Of a stretch of 64,000 nt of DNA, positions 45,347 to 55,597 are shown in pieces; the first letter of the stretch is position 1, and the number at the start of each line of letters is the position of its first letter. The notes beneath the pieces were generated by a model. That model worked only from the letters and a program-made list of their open reading frames with translations, was not told where the DNA came from and searched no databases. The DNA comes from Burkholderiales bacterium 8X. GTDB taxonomy: Bacteria; Pseudomonadota; Gammaproteobacteria; Burkholderiales; Burkholderiaceae_C. A program made the translations under genes and the position numbers. The stretch covers positions 1,508,525 to 1,572,524 of the forward strand of contig LR732703.1 of NCBI GenBank assembly GCA_902506565.1, given 5' to 3'.

Positions 45347-46111
45347 TCAGCGCTCGATGTGCATGCGGACCTGCGCATTCTTGAGCAGCTCGGGGAAGGG
45401 CGCCGGCGGCTCGGCGTCGGTGAAGAGCGCATCGATCTGCGCCAGCGTCGCCAACTGGATCATGGCCGGCCGGTTGAACTTGCTCGCATCTGCCGCCAGC
45501 CACACCTCGCGCGCCTGCGCGATGATGGTTTGAGCCACCTTCACCTCGCGCAGGTCGAAGTCGCGCAGGGTGCCGTCGGCTTCGATGCTCGACACGCCGA
45601 TCAGGGCGATGTCGACCTTGAACTGGCGAATGAAGTCGATGGTCGCCTCGCCGACGATCGCCCGGTCGCGCAGCCGCACCGAGCCGCCAGCCACGATCAC
45701 CTCGCAATCCGGGTTGTCGCTCAGGATGGTCGCGACGTTGAGGTTGTTGGTGATCACGCGCAGCCCCGTATGCCGCAGCAGCGCCTTGGCAACGGCCTCG
45801 GTGGTGGTGCCGATGTTGAGGATCAGCGAGCAATCGTTGGGCACTTGCGCGGCCACGGCGCGCGCGATGCGGGCCTTGCCTTCGGCATGCAGCGTCTCGC
45901 GTTGCCGGTAGGCGAGGTTCTCGATGGTCGAGGTCGGGGTGCGAACCCCGCCGTGAAACCGCATCAGCAAACCCTGCGCCGCGAGCTTCTGGATGTCTTT
46001 GCGCACCGTCTGCAGGGTGACGCCGAGCATCTCTGCGAGTTCGTCGACGGTCAACGATTCCCGCAGCCGAACGGCTTCCAGCAGTTGGAGTTGACGGGGA
46101 TTGGAGTTCAC
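45347..46111 (-). CDS. glpR: DeoR-family repressor of glycerol genes (GlpR)
   Basis: A 254-residue regulator. I use the GTG at 46111 ([20 protein letters not shown]), which gives the standard DeoR length; upstream codons are basic and lie over the operator region. The helix-turn-helix is [21 protein letters not shown] (about residues 19-39), and the effector half has the sugar-phosphate-isomerase-like fold with [15 protein letters not shown] and [11 protein letters not shown]. Glycerol-3-phosphate is the expected inducer. It is divergent from glpD, and the 173-base gap holds tandem GAAACGAA-like repeats that may be its operators. Confidence 0.9.
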   Translation of the reverse strand: MNSNPRQLQLLEAVRLRESLTVDELAEMLGVTLQTVRKDIQKLAAQGLLMRFHGGVRTPTSTIENLAYRQRETLHAEGKARIARAVAAQVPNDCSLILNIGTTTEAVAKALLRHTGLRVITNNLNVATILSDNPDCEVIVAGGSVRLRDRAIVGEATIDFIRQFKVDIALIGVSSIEADGTLRDFDLREVKVAQTIIAQAREVWLAADASKFNRPAMIQLATLAQIDALFTDAEPPAPFPELLKNAQVRMHIER

Positions 46112-46147
46112 GAATGCAAGTCGAGCGCGGCGCGGAGACAATTTAGA

Positions 46148-46250
46148 GCGAAACGAAACGAATGGCTTACGGGTTAACACCGCCTCTTTGCGAAGCCGAA
46201 GGAACCAAAATGAAACGAACCGAAAGCATTGAAGCACGAAACCGTGCCGA
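46148..46250. promoter_or_regulatory. Tandem GAAACGAA repeats, candidate GlpR operators
   Basis: The glpR-glpD gap carries GCGAAACGAAACGAAT at 46148-46163, TGAAACGAACCGAAAG at about 46211-46226 and CACGAAACCGTGCCGAAAG near 46235. These are imperfect direct repeats with a period near 7-10 bases. Pseudomonas GlpR is, as I recall, known to bind sets of related repeats. Inference: these are repressor sites controlling both divergent transcripts. Confidence 0.5.
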
Positions 46251-46284
46251 AAGTCACACTCAGCAGTCTGGAACATCCGACCCG

Positions 46285-47916
46285 ATGAGCACGCTTGCGC
46301 CACCGGCCACCGCCGGCTCTGCCGACACACCGACCACCGCTCCGGCTGGCGAGTACGACGTGCTCGTGGTCGGCGGCGGCATCAACGGCTGCGGCATCGC
46401 GCGAGACCTGGCGGGCCGCGGTTGGCGTGTGTTGTTGTGCGAGAAGGACGACCTCGCCGCGCACACGTCTTCATCCTCGACCAAGCTCATCCACGGCGGG
46501 CTCCGCTACCTGGAGTACTACGAGTTCTCGCTGGTGCGCAAGGCGCTTCAGGAGCGCGAGGTGTTGCTTCGCAGTGCGCCGCACATCATGTGGCCGCTGC
46601 GCTTCGTGATGCCGCACGACCCGTCGATGCGGCCGGCCTGGATGATCCGCATCGGCCTTTTCATGTACGACCACCTGGCCAAGCGCGAGGTGCTGCCGGG
46701 ATCGCGCACGGTCGACTTGCGCAAACATCCGGCCGGGCAGCCGCTCAAGGCGAATTTCAAGCGCGGCTTCATCTATTCGGACGGTTGGGTGGACGATGCC
46801 CGGCTGGTGGTGCTCAACGCGCTGGATGCTCGCGCCCGTGGCGCCGAGGTCTTGACCCGGACCCGCTGCGTCGCGGCGCAGCGCAGCCAGGAGCGCTGGA
46901 GCGCGACGCTCGAAGGCCCCGACGGCCGCCAGCGCACCATCCATGCCCGCGCCGTGGTGAATGCCGCTGGGCCGTGGGCCGAGTCCTTCCTGCGGGGCAT
47001 CGCCAAGCCTTCGAAGAGCGAACTGCTCGCGACCAAGCAGCTTCGCCTGGTCAAGGGCAGCCACATCGTGGTCAAGCGCCTTTATTCGCACGACCACGCC
47101 TACATCTTCCAGAACCCGGACAAGCGGATCATCTTCGCGATTCCCTACCAGGACGACTTTACGCTGATCGGCACCACCGATGTCGAACTGAAGGGCGACG
47201 ACCCGGGCGCGGCCAAGGCCAGCCCGGAAGAAATCGCCTACCTGTGCGAGCAGGCCAGCCGCTACTTCGAGGCGCCGATCGTGCCGGCCGACGTGGTGTG
47301 GACCTATTCGGGCGTTCGTCCTCTACTCGACGATGCGTCCGGCGATCCGTCCGCCGTCACCCGCGACTATCTGCTGGAGCCCAGCACCAGCGCGGCGCCA
47401 CTTCTGTCGGTGTGGGGCGGCAAGATCACCACCTTCCGCAAGCTCGCGGAGGATGCGGCGGACGAGGTCGGCCGCATGCTCGGCGAAAAGCGCAAGGGCT
47501 GGACCGACGATGCGTTCCTCGCGGGCGGCGACCTGTCGCCCTGGATCGGCCCGGTGCGTGCGGGCGCCCGACCGGCCGACGAGTTCGAGCGTTTCGTCGG
47601 CGCCGTGCAGTCGCGGCATCCGTGGCTTCCGCCGGCGCTGGCCCGGCGCCTCGCGCGCTCGTACGGCGGCCGCATCACCGAAGTGCTGGGCGATGCCCAC
47701 GGCACGGCCGACCTCGGCGCCGAAATCGCGCCCGGCCTGCATGAGCGCGAGCTGGCCTATCTCGCCGACAAGGAATGGGCAACCAGCGGCGACGACGTGC
47801 TGTGGCGCCGCTCCAAGCTCGGCCTGCACTACAGTCCCGCGCAACGCGATGCGGTCGCAGCCTGGATGCGCGACCACCGAGTCCGAAAGGAGGCGCATGC
47901 AGCTCACGCTCGATAG
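46285..47916 (+). CDS. glpD: Glycerol-3-phosphate dehydrogenase (aerobic) GlpD
   Basis: Membrane-associated flavoprotein that oxidises glycerol-3-phosphate to dihydroxyacetone phosphate and feeds electrons to quinones. From the ATG at 46285 it is 543 residues. The FAD motif is VLVVGGGINGCGIARDLAGRG (about 26-46), followed by SSSSTKLIHGGLRYLEYYE. The C-terminal part is the usual helical cap. An ATG at 46210 would add 25 residues (KRTESIEARN...), but that stretch overlaps the repeats taken to be GlpR sites and has no ribosome site, so I prefer 46285. The stop overlaps the glpS start by 20 bases, implying co-translation with the importer. Confidence 0.93.
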   Translation: MSTLAPPATAGSADTPTTAPAGEYDVLVVGGGINGCGIARDLAGRGWRVLLCEKDDLAAHTSSSSTKLIHGGLRYLEYYEFSLVRKALQEREVLLRSAPHIMWPLRFVMPHDPSMRPAWMIRIGLFMYDHLAKREVLPGSRTVDLRKHPAGQPLKANFKRGFIYSDGWVDDARLVVLNALDARARGAEVLTRTRCVAAQRSQERWSATLEGPDGRQRTIHARAVVNAAGPWAESFLRGIAKPSKSELLATKQLRLVKGSHIVVKRLYSHDHAYIFQNPDKRIIFAIPYQDDFTLIGTTDVELKGDDPGAAKASPEEIAYLCEQASRYFEAPIVPADVVWTYSGVRPLLDDASGDPSAVTRDYLLEPSTSAAPLLSVWGGKITTFRKLAEDAADEVGRMLGEKRKGWTDDAFLAGGDLSPWIGPVRAGARPADEFERFVGAVQSRHPWLPPALARRLARSYGGRITEVLGDAHGTADLGAEIAPGLHERELAYLADKEWATSGDDVLWRRSKLGLHYSPAQRDAVAAWMRDHRVRKEAHAAHAR

Positions 47917-48973
47917 CGTCACCAAGAAGGTCGGCGCGCAGACCTGGCTGCATGCCCAGAGCATCGCGCCGCAGAGTGGCGCGGTCACCGTGCTCCTGGG
48001 CGCGACCCAGGCCGGCAAGACCAGCCTGATGCGTCTCATGGCCGGCCTCGATGCGCCGACCAGCGGCCGGATCAGCGTCGACGGCAAGGACGTGACCGGG
48101 CGGCCGGTGCGCGAGCGCAATGTCGCGATGGTGTACCAGCAGTTCATCAACTACCCCTCGCTCACGGTTGCCGACAACATCGCATCGCCGCTGCGACTGC
48201 GCGGCGAAAAGAACGTCGATGCCCAGGTGAGGCAGCTGGCGGACAAGCTGCACATCGGCATGTTCCTCGATCGCCTTCCGGCCGAGCTCTCCGGCGGCCA
48301 GCAGCAGCGGGTGGCGCTGGCGCGTGCCCTGGCCAAGAACGCGCCACTGATGCTGCTGGACGAGCCGCTGGTCAATCTCGACTACAAGCTGCGCGAAGGC
48401 CTGCGCGAGGAGCTGACCCAGCTTTTCGCCACGGGCGATTCGACCGTGATCTACGCGACCACCGAACCCGGCGAGGCCTTGCTGCTCGGCGGCTACACCG
48501 CGGTCATGGACGAGGGCGAGCTGTTGCAGTACGGCCCGACCTCCGAGGTCTTCCACGCGCCGCGATCGCTGCGGGTGGCGCGGGCTTTCAGCGATCCGCC
48601 GATGAACCTGCTCGCCGGGCAGGTCTCGGAGCAGGGCGTGCAGATCGATCATGGTCCGGCGATGCCGATGGCGCTCGATCGGGCGTTGCAAGGTGCCGTC
48701 ACCGTCGGCTTGCGTGCCAGTGCGCTGCACGTGGCTGCGGACCCGGGCGATATCGCATTGCCAGGCAAGGTGGAGCTCGCGGAAATCTCCGGCTCCGACA
48801 CCTTCGTCCATGCCGAGACCTCGGTCGGCGAGCTGGTCGCGCAACTCACCGGCGTCCATCGCTTCGAGCTGGGTGCGCCGGTCGTGCTGCATTTCGATCC
48901 GACCGAAGCCTATGTCTTCGACGCGGCCGGCCAACTCGCTCTGGCGCCCGCATGGCGCAGGAAGGCGCACTGA
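47897..48973 (+). CDS. glpS: Glycerol ABC importer ATPase GlpS
   Basis: A 358-residue ATPase of the GlpSTPQV importer. It starts inside the glpD end (ATG 47897, after AAAGGAGG). Walker A is GATQAGKT (residues 35-42), the signature LSGGQ is intact (131-135), and Walker B is LMLLDEPL (Asp155, Glu156). The H-loop residue, normally His, is Thr189 (YATTEP). The C-terminal part is a TOBE-type regulatory domain ([12 protein letters not shown]). Loss of the H-loop residue suggests that the ATP site formed by its own Walker motifs is degenerate. The partner GlpT has the opposite defect. Confidence 0.9.
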   Translation: MQLTLDSVTKKVGAQTWLHAQSIAPQSGAVTVLLGATQAGKTSLMRLMAGLDAPTSGRISVDGKDVTGRPVRERNVAMVYQQFINYPSLTVADNIASPLRLRGEKNVDAQVRQLADKLHIGMFLDRLPAELSGGQQQRVALARALAKNAPLMLLDEPLVNLDYKLREGLREELTQLFATGDSTVIYATTEPGEALLLGGYTAVMDEGELLQYGPTSEVFHAPRSLRVARAFSDPPMNLLAGQVSEQGVQIDHGPAMPMALDRALQGAVTVGLRASALHVAADPGDIALPGKVELAEISGSDTFVHAETSVGELVAQLTGVHRFELGAPVVLHFDPTEAYVFDAAGQLALAPAWRRKAH

Positions 48974-48974
48974 C

Positions 48975-50047
48975 ATGGCCGGCATCGACCTCGAGCTGGC
49001 GCACGCCTACCGTGCCGACCCCAAGCAAGAGAGCGACTACGCGCTGCTGCCGCTCGAGATGAGCTTCAGGGATGGCGGCGCGTATGCGCTCCTCGGGCCT
49101 TCGGGCTGCGGCAAGACGACGATGCTCAACATCATCTCGGGCTTGCTCAGGCCATCGCAGGGCAGCGTCAAGTTCGATGGTCGCGATGTCACCGGCGACA
49201 CGCCGCAGCAGCGCAACATCGCTCAGGTCTTCCAGTTCCCGGTCATCTACGACACCATGACCGTGGCGCAGAACCTCGCCTTTCCGCTGCGCAACCGGGG
49301 CGTGCCCGAAGATCGCATCAAGAAGCGCGTCGGCGAGATTGCCGAGATGCTCGACATGAGCGGCCAGCTGCAGCAGCGCGCGGCCAACCTCGCGGCCGAT
49401 GCCAAGCAGAAGATCTCGCTCGGCCGCGGGCTGGTGCGAGACGACGTGTCGGCGGTGCTGTTCGACGAGCCGCTCACCGTGATCGATCCGCATCTCAAGT
49501 GGCAGCTGCGGCGAAAGCTCAAGCAGATCCATCGCGAGCTCAAGTTGACGCTGATCTACGTGACGCACGATCAGGTCGAGGCGCTCACCTTCGCCGAGGA
49601 AGTGGTCGTCATGACCCGCGGCAAGGCGGTGCAGGTCGGCAACGCCGAGGCCTTGTTCGAGCGCCCGGCGCATACCTTCGTCGGGCATTTCATCGGCTCG
49701 CCGGGCATGAACTTCCTCGCGGCGCAAAGCGCCGGGGGAGCGATCGAGGTGGCAGGGCGCCGGCTTCTCGGCGCGCGGGCGCTGCCCGACGGCGCGATCA
49801 AGCTCGGCATTCGGCCCGAGTACCTGAAGGTGGCATCTGCAGAAGCTGGCGACCCGGGCGCGGTCGAGGGCATCGTGCATCAGGTGCAGGATGTCGGCAC
49901 CCACCAGATGCTCAGTGCCCGGGTCGGCGACACGATCCTCAAGGCCCGCCTGGCCACGAGCGCGCCGGTGCCGGCGATCGGCCAAGCGGTCTGGCTGCGC
50001 GTGCTGGACCCGCACACCTGCTTCTATCGCGACGAGGAGCTGGTGGC

Positions 50048-50051
<4 letters not shown>
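48975..50051 (+). CDS. glpT: Glycerol ABC importer ATPase GlpT
   Basis: A 358-residue partner ATPase starting one base after the glpS stop. Walker A is GPSGCGKT (residues 41-48), Walker B is AVLFDEPLTVIDP, and the H-loop His198 is present (YVTHDQVEA). The signature motif is not LSGGQ but LAADAKQ (139-145), followed by ISLGRGLVR. The C-terminal part is a TOBE-like domain (LGIRPEYLKVAS). In a GlpS-GlpT dimer, the GlpT nucleotide site would pair with the good LSGGQ of GlpS, giving one canonical and one degenerate site. The name here is of the ABC component, not the MFS glycerol-phosphate carrier of E. coli. Confidence 0.9.
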
Positions 50052-50943
<892 letters not shown>

Positions 50944-50947
<4 letters not shown>

Positions 50948-51759
50948 ACGCCGATCGCCGCTTCAAGAAGCGCAGCATCTTCCTGGTCCTGTACCTGCTC
51001 TTCGCCTTGCTGCCCATCTACTGGATGGTCAACATGAGCTTCAAGACCAACGAGGAAATCCTTTCGAGCTTCTCGTTCTTTCCACAGCAGTTCACCTGGG
51101 CCAACTACGCCCGCATCTTCACCGACGAATCCTGGTATTCGGGCTACATCAACAGCCTGATCTATGTCGGCATCAACACCGTCATCTCGCTCACCGTCGC
51201 CCTGCCGGCGGCCTATGCGTTCTCGCGCTATTCGTTCCTCGGCGACAAGCACGTGTTCTTCTGGCTCCTGACCAACCGGATGACGCCGCCGGCGGTGTTC
51301 CTGTTGCCGTTCTTCCAGCTCTACACCACCGTGGGGCTCATGGACACGCACCTGGGCGTGGCGCTCGCGCACCTGCTCTTCAACGTCCCGTTGGCGGTGT
51401 GGATCCTCGAGGGCTTCATGAGCGGCATTCCCCGCGAGATCGACGAGACCGCCTACATCGACGGCTATTCGTTCCCGCGTTTCTTCCTGACCATCTTCCT
51501 GCCGCTGATCAAGGCGGGTGTCGGCGTCGCGGCCTTCTTCTGCTTCATGTTCAGCTGGGTCGAACTGCTGCTGGCCCGCACCCTCACCAGCGTCAACGCC
51601 AAGCCGATCGTGGCGACCATGACGCGCACCGTCAGCGCGTCGGGCATGGACTGGGCGACGCTTGCGGCAGCGGGCGTATTGACGATCGTGCCGGGCGCGA
51701 TTGTGATCTGGTTCGTGCGGCACTACATCGCCAAGGGGTTCGCGATGGGCAGGGTCTGA
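50944..51759 (+). CDS. glpQ: Glycerol ABC importer permease GlpQ
   Basis: A 271-residue permease (MalG-like half) whose ATG overlaps the glpP stop by four bases. About six hydrophobic segments are seen. The EAA loop is IPREIDETAYIDGYSFPRFF at about residues 160-180. WILEGFMSGIP precedes it, as in sugar-family permeases. With GlpP it forms the membrane channel of the importer. In older E. coli naming glpQ is a phosphodiesterase; this is the unrelated ABC component. Confidence 0.9.
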
Positions 51760-51791
51760 TTCCGCGGGTTGCATCAACACGAAAGGCGCCG

Positions 51792-52100
51792 ATGTTCGAT
51801 TGGATGGTCTGGACCACCCCGGTGGCGGTCTTCTTCACCTGCATCGGCTTGATGCTGGTCGGCATGACGGCCTGGGAACTCAAGTCGCCCACCACGACGC
51901 GGCGCGGCTGGCTGCCGATGGAAACCACCCGCGGCGACCGGCTCTTCATCGGGCTGCTCACGGCGGCCTACCTCAATCTCGTCTTCATCGGCCTTGCCGG
52001 CAAGTTCCAGGAATGGTTGAGCCTCGAAGCCGAACCCTCGATCTGGATCTCGTTCGTCCTGTCGATGGGCGTCTTGCTGCTGATTCTGCGAAAGGGCTAG
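51792..52100 (+). CDS. Small inner-membrane protein, DUF2160, glycerol-operon partner
   Basis: A 102-residue protein with three hydrophobic segments (FDWMVWTTPVAVFFTCIGLML; LFIGLLTAAYLNLVFIGLAG; WISFVLSMGVLLLILRK). This profile and its place between glpQ and the binding-protein gene match the DUF2160 family commonly found in GlpSTPQV operons. Its role in glycerol uptake is not established. The start ATG at 51792 lies 32 bases after glpQ. Confidence 0.85.
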   Translation: MFDWMVWTTPVAVFFTCIGLMLVGMTAWELKSPTTTRRGWLPMETTRGDRLFIGLLTAAYLNLVFIGLAGKFQEWLSLEAEPSIWISFVLSMGVLLLILRKG

Positions 52101-52184
52101 CCAAGCCTTTCTTCCACGCGGTTCGGCTCTTCGCTTCCCGGGGCCGGGTCCGCACAAGTCGGGAAGCAAACTGAGGAGACAGAC

Positions 52185-53915
52185 ATGAAGATGCGCCATA
52201 CCGCGCTGGCATTGGCGGCGGCAACGCTCGCCATGCAAGCCGCCTGGGCCGGGGAGCCCGAAGCCAAGAAATGGATCGACAGCGAGTTCCAGCCGTCGAC
52301 CCTCAGCAAGGACCAGCAGACTGCCGAACTCAAGTGGTTCATCGACACCGCCAAGAAGTTGCAGGACAAGGGCGTCAAGGAAATCTCGGTGGTCAGCGAA
52401 ACCATCACCACGCACGAATACGAATCGAAGACGCTGGCCCGGGCCTTCGAGGAAATCACCGGCATCAAGGTCAAGCACGACCTGATCCAGGAAGGCGACG
52501 TGGTCGAGAAGCTGCAGACCTCGATGCAGTCGGGCAAGTCGATCTACGACGGCTGGATCTCCGATTCGGACCTGATCGGCACCCATTACCGCTACGGCAA
52601 GATGATGAACCTGACCGACTACATGGCCGGCGCGGGCAAGGACTTCACCAATCCGGGACTCGACGTCAAGGACTTCATCGGCACCAAGTTCACCACCGCG
52701 CCGGACGGCAAGCTCTACCAGCTGCCCGACCAGCAGTTCGCCAACCTTTATTGGTTCCGCGCCGACCTCTTCGCGCGGCAGGACCTTCGCGACAAGTTCA
52801 AGGCCAAGTTCGGCTACGACCTGGGCGTGCCCCTCAACTGGAGCGCCTATGAGGACATCGCCGAATTCTTCAGCGTCGACGTCAAGACCCTCGACGGCAA
52901 GCCGATCTACGGCCACATGGACTACGGCAAGAAAGACCCGTCGCTCGGATGGCGCTTTACCGATGCCTGGCTCTCGATGGCCGGCACCGCCGACATCGGC
53001 AACCCCAACGGCATGCCGATCGACGAATGGGGCATTCGCGTGGCCGATGACAAGTGCACGCCGGTCGGCGCGGCCGTGTCGCGCGGCGGCGCCACCAACT
53101 CGCCGGCGGCGGTCTATGCGCTCACCAAGTACATCGACTGGATGAAGAAGTACGCGCCCAAGGAAGCCACCGGAATGACCTTCGGCGAAGCGGGCCCGGT
53201 GCCGGCGCAGGGCCAGATTGCGCAGCAGATCTTCTGGTACACCGCCTTCACCGCCGACATGACCAAGCCCGGGCTGCCGGTGGTCAACGCCGACGGCACG
53301 CCCAAGTGGCGCATGGCACCGGGACCGAACGGCCCCTACTGGAAGCAGGGCATGCAGAACGGCTACCAGGACGTCGGATCATGGTCCTTCTTCAACGGCC
53401 ACGATGCCAACAAGACCGCGGCTGCCTGGCTTTATGCGCAGTTCGTGACCTCGAAGACCGTGTCGCTCAAGAAGACCATCACCGGCCTCACGCCGATTCG
53501 CGAATCGGACATCCAGTCGAAGGCGATGACCGACCTCGCGCCCAAGCTCGGCGGGCTGGTCGAGTTCTACCGCAGCCCCGCGCGCGTCGCCTGGACGCCC
53601 ACCGGCACCAACGTGCCCGACTACCCGAAGCTCGCGCAGCTCTGGTGGAAAAACGTGGCCGAGGCCGTCACCGGCGAGAAGACGCCGCAGAAGGCGATGG
53701 ACAACCTGGCAGACGAGATGGACAACGTCATGGCGCGACTCGAGCGCGCCGGCATGGCCAAGTGCGCGCCCAAGCTCAACGCCAAGGGCGATCCGAACAA
53801 GTGGCTGAGCGACCAGCATGCGCCCTGGAAGAAGCTGGCGAACGAGAAGCCGAAAGGCGAGACGATCGACTACGAGAAGCTGCTGGCTGCGTGGAAGGCC
53901 GGGAAGGTTCGGTAG
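52185..53915 (+). CDS. glpV: Glycerol ABC importer solute-binding protein GlpV
   Basis: A 576-residue exported binding protein of the sugar family, far longer than most such proteins (about 400), as is usual for GlpV. The signal peptide is at residues 1-22 (MRHTALALAAATLAMQAAWA). Mature features include VVSETITTHEYESKTLARAFEE and ITGIKVKHDLIQEGDVVEKLQT. Late segments SWSFFNGHDANKTAAAWLYA and DELADEMDNVM are helical. Ligand glycerol is inferred from the operon. The strong terminator at 53966 follows 50 bases after its stop, closing the glp transcript. Confidence 0.92.
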   Translation: MKMRHTALALAAATLAMQAAWAGEPEAKKWIDSEFQPSTLSKDQQTAELKWFIDTAKKLQDKGVKEISVVSETITTHEYESKTLARAFEEITGIKVKHDLIQEGDVVEKLQTSMQSGKSIYDGWISDSDLIGTHYRYGKMMNLTDYMAGAGKDFTNPGLDVKDFIGTKFTTAPDGKLYQLPDQQFANLYWFRADLFARQDLRDKFKAKFGYDLGVPLNWSAYEDIAEFFSVDVKTLDGKPIYGHMDYGKKDPSLGWRFTDAWLSMAGTADIGNPNGMPIDEWGIRVADDKCTPVGAAVSRGGATNSPAAVYALTKYIDWMKKYAPKEATGMTFGEAGPVPAQGQIAQQIFWYTAFTADMTKPGLPVVNADGTPKWRMAPGPNGPYWKQGMQNGYQDVGSWSFFNGHDANKTAAAWLYAQFVTSKTVSLKKTITGLTPIRESDIQSKAMTDLAPKLGGLVEFYRSPARVAWTPTGTNVPDYPKLAQLWWKNVAEAVTGEKTPQKAMDNLADEMDNVMARLERAGMAKCAPKLNAKGDPNKWLSDQHAPWKKLANEKPKGETIDYEKLLAAWKAGKVR

Positions 53916-53965
53916 GTAAGGGATCGAGGCCGAGGCAGCTCGGCTAATCGACTAGACGCTTCGGG

Positions 53966-54007
53966 AAAGCCGCGGTGCCGATTTGGCATCGCGGCTTTTT
54001 GTTTTTA
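53966..54007 (+). terminator. Rho-independent terminator after glpV
   Basis: The hairpin AAGCCGCGGTGCC / GGCATCGCGGCTT, with one mismatch and a short ATTT-containing loop, is followed by a T-rich run (TTTTTGTTTTT). It lies 50 bases after the glpV stop and marks the end of the glycerol operon. The sequence becomes AT-rich immediately after it. Confidence 0.9.
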
Positions 54008-54125
54008 TAAGCGGAAATGCTTCATTGTTGTAATTCGAGGAATTTGCGATTTCTTGTTTTTTGTCGTTTATGGTTTGGACCTAGGATTTCCACGCGGAAA
54101 ACACCAGGGCGTGATGTAGTGTTCG

Positions 54126-54143
54126 GTCCTCGAAAAAGAGGAC
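54126..54143. repeat. Small hairpin ahead of the AT-rich island genes
   Basis: GTCCTC and GAGGAC flank a GAAAAA loop in the 260-base gap between glpV and the first island frame. It could be a leader hairpin or an operator half-site pair. The rest of the gap, besides the terminator, shows nothing I recognise. Confidence 0.35.
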
Positions 54144-54175
54144 GTAGAGAACCAGATGGCGATTGCATATGACTT

Positions 54176-54376
54176 ATGGCCGATAAACGAATGACTTACG
54201 AAACACTGATGCTCGAGGCGGAGGAGAGGGCGGTGCCATCGACGCGTGTGCGCAAGATGGCATTGCCCTGGAACATCCTGGCGTTGTTCACACTGAGTTC
54301 GATAGTCGCGTTGACCGTGCTGCTATACGAACCTTCTCGCCGTCGCTGTATCAGCCTGCTTTGGCAAAGAAATTGA
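54176..54376 (+). CDS. N-terminal part of a small membrane protein, probably frameshifted
   Basis: A 66-codon frame (ATG 54176) with an acidic N-terminus (LMLEAEERAVPSTRVRKM) and one hydrophobic segment (ALPWNILALFTLSSIVALTVLLY). The last 14 residues (SRRRCISLLWQRN) are unlike the rest. In another frame, sequence from about 54328 reads FSPSLYQPALAKKLTLAERQK without a break into the gene at 54361. The two frames therefore join into one single-pass membrane protein if one base is restored near 54335. Either a broken gene or a sequence error. No family recognised. Confidence 0.45.
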   Translation: MADKRMTYETLMLEAEERAVPSTRVRKMALPWNILALFTLSSIVALTVLLYEPSRRRCISLLWQRN

Positions 54377-54897
54377 CGCTCGCGGAGAGGCAAAAACTGG
54401 ATATGGATTTGGTCAATGAGATAACGATGCAAACCAATTCAAGGAGATTCGACGAACCTGAATCGTTTAGACGGCGTGCGGCTTGGGTAGAAGAAGAAGC
54501 CAAGAGCTACGTTGTCGCTGATCTGATTCAGCAGGTCATCAAGGTTGCTGTGGCTCGCCCGAGATACAACGAGAAAGCTTTCAACCGGCTCGTTGATCTA
54601 GGTGCGAGTAGCTATCCAGCCGCAAGCTGCATTGCGGAGAAGCTCTATCGATTTCATGTGATTGAAAAAACTAAAGGGTGGAAATATTCGCGTGATCAAG
54701 TAACGGCGATGGCCCTGCGCGCCAAGAAGACGGACTACCATCCAGTATGCCAAGGAATAGAGTTTCCGCTTTATTTCAACGGACACCTGGGGTATCCGAA
54801 AAATTTGGTGCTCGCCAATGAAAAATTGATTGAAGGTGCCTTGCTGGCTCCTTTGCCGATCAGCGATTTCTTGCTTACTCTCAAAAACACCCAGTAA
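54361..54897 (+). CDS. Hypothetical protein of the AT-rich island
   Basis: A 178-residue frame from a TTG at 54361 (an ATG at 54403 is the alternative). It is charged and helical (LTLAERQKLDMDLVNEITMQ; SFRRRAAWVEEEAKSYVVAD), with a second half containing DYHPVCQGIEFPLYFNGHLGYP. Base composition is lower in GC than in neighbouring chromosomal genes. It may be the C-terminal, cytoplasmic or periplasmic part of the membrane protein begun at 54176. I do not recognise a family. Position downstream of the glp terminator and upstream of an RTX protein makes a toxin/immunity-type role conceivable but unproven. Confidence 0.55.
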   Translation: MAKKLTLAERQKLDMDLVNEITMQTNSRRFDEPESFRRRAAWVEEEAKSYVVADLIQQVIKVAVARPRYNEKAFNRLVDLGASSYPAASCIAEKLYRFHVIEKTKGWKYSRDQVTAMALRAKKTDYHPVCQGIEFPLYFNGHLGYPKNLVLANEKLIEGALLAPLPISDFLLTLKNTQ

Positions 54898-54923
54898 GAA
54901 CCTCAAGCGCGCGGAAAGTCGAG

Positions 54924-55139
54924 TTGGAACTTTGTTGGCGAAAAGTCGCCGATGAGTTCGCTCCGTCTTCCTTTCTCGAGGATGCTTGTTTTCAATATAA
55001 AAATGCAGCCTTAATCAACTCTAAGGTGGGGAGGGTGGAGGTCGATGTCGGCTATGAAGCATTGGCTGGGAAATGGTGTTCAAAGGAATTAACAGTGATT
55101 GCGCAAGATTGCGCAAATCTTGAAAACAAAGGCAAATAA
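54924..55139 (+). CDS. Short hypothetical frame of the AT-rich island
   Basis: A 71-codon frame starting at a TTG (54924). The sequence is protein-like (CWRKVADEFAPSSFLEDACF; VEVDVGYEALAGKWCSKEL), with four cysteines and no membrane segment. The start is doubtful, because the frame is open further upstream, into the end of the preceding gene. It may be part of a longer broken gene. The next frame starts two bases after its stop (ATG 55142). Confidence 0.35.
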   Translation: MELCWRKVADEFAPSSFLEDACFQYKNAALINSKVGRVEVDVGYEALAGKWCSKELTVIAQDCANLENKGK

Positions 55140-55141
55140 CG

Positions 55142-55478
55142 ATGAGACGCCTTCGCTGTCCATTGGAGGATGCCGTCATCAGCCTAGTGTTGGCGTACCT
55201 TTTCAATCTATCTGTGTTGCTTTTGAAACGCCTCATCGTATGGGAATCCAAGCCTATTGTCGGGGAGCGGCTCGGAATAAGGCTTCTGGCTACCCTCCGA
55301 TGCACGGCAACCCGCATCGCTGGAGGTCTTCCTTGGCCTCCTCGATGCTTGCACGGCAAACCAAGACAGCGGCTACGAGTACACGCTGTCTGTCGCAGTC
55401 CCTTGCCGGCGCCGAGCTTGGATCGCTCAGCCGCTAGATGTAGTTATCGACGTTCTAAGAGGACAAAACCCTAACTAG
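55142..55478 (+). pseudogene. Small membrane protein gene broken by a frameshift
   Basis: From the ATG at 55142 the frame reads a charged start and one hydrophobic segment (AVISLVLAYLFNLSVLLLKRL), then WESKPIVGERLGIRL. Beyond about 55280 that frame turns basic and unnatural, and it ends at 55474. The next frame, from 55281 to the TAG at 55476-55478, reads GFWLPSDARQPASLEVFLGL, then LLDACTANQDSGYEYTLSVA and DVVIDVLRGQNPN. This is clearly more protein-like. One indel near 55280 would join both into a protein of about 110 residues. No family recognised. Confidence 0.45.
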
Positions 55479-55597
55479 GCTTTGAGGCATATTGGGTTAA
55501 ACAAATTGGATTATTGGCAATTTCCAAATCTCGTTTTTTGTTGCAATGCGATAAATTGTTATGCTCAGCTGATTGAAATGAAAGAATAGAGAGTATC

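Noticed and set aside
46210..46284. Upstream ATG giving glpD a 25-residue N-terminal extension
   Set aside because: The extension overlaps the presumed GlpR repeats, is not like GlpD N-termini and has no good ribosome site.
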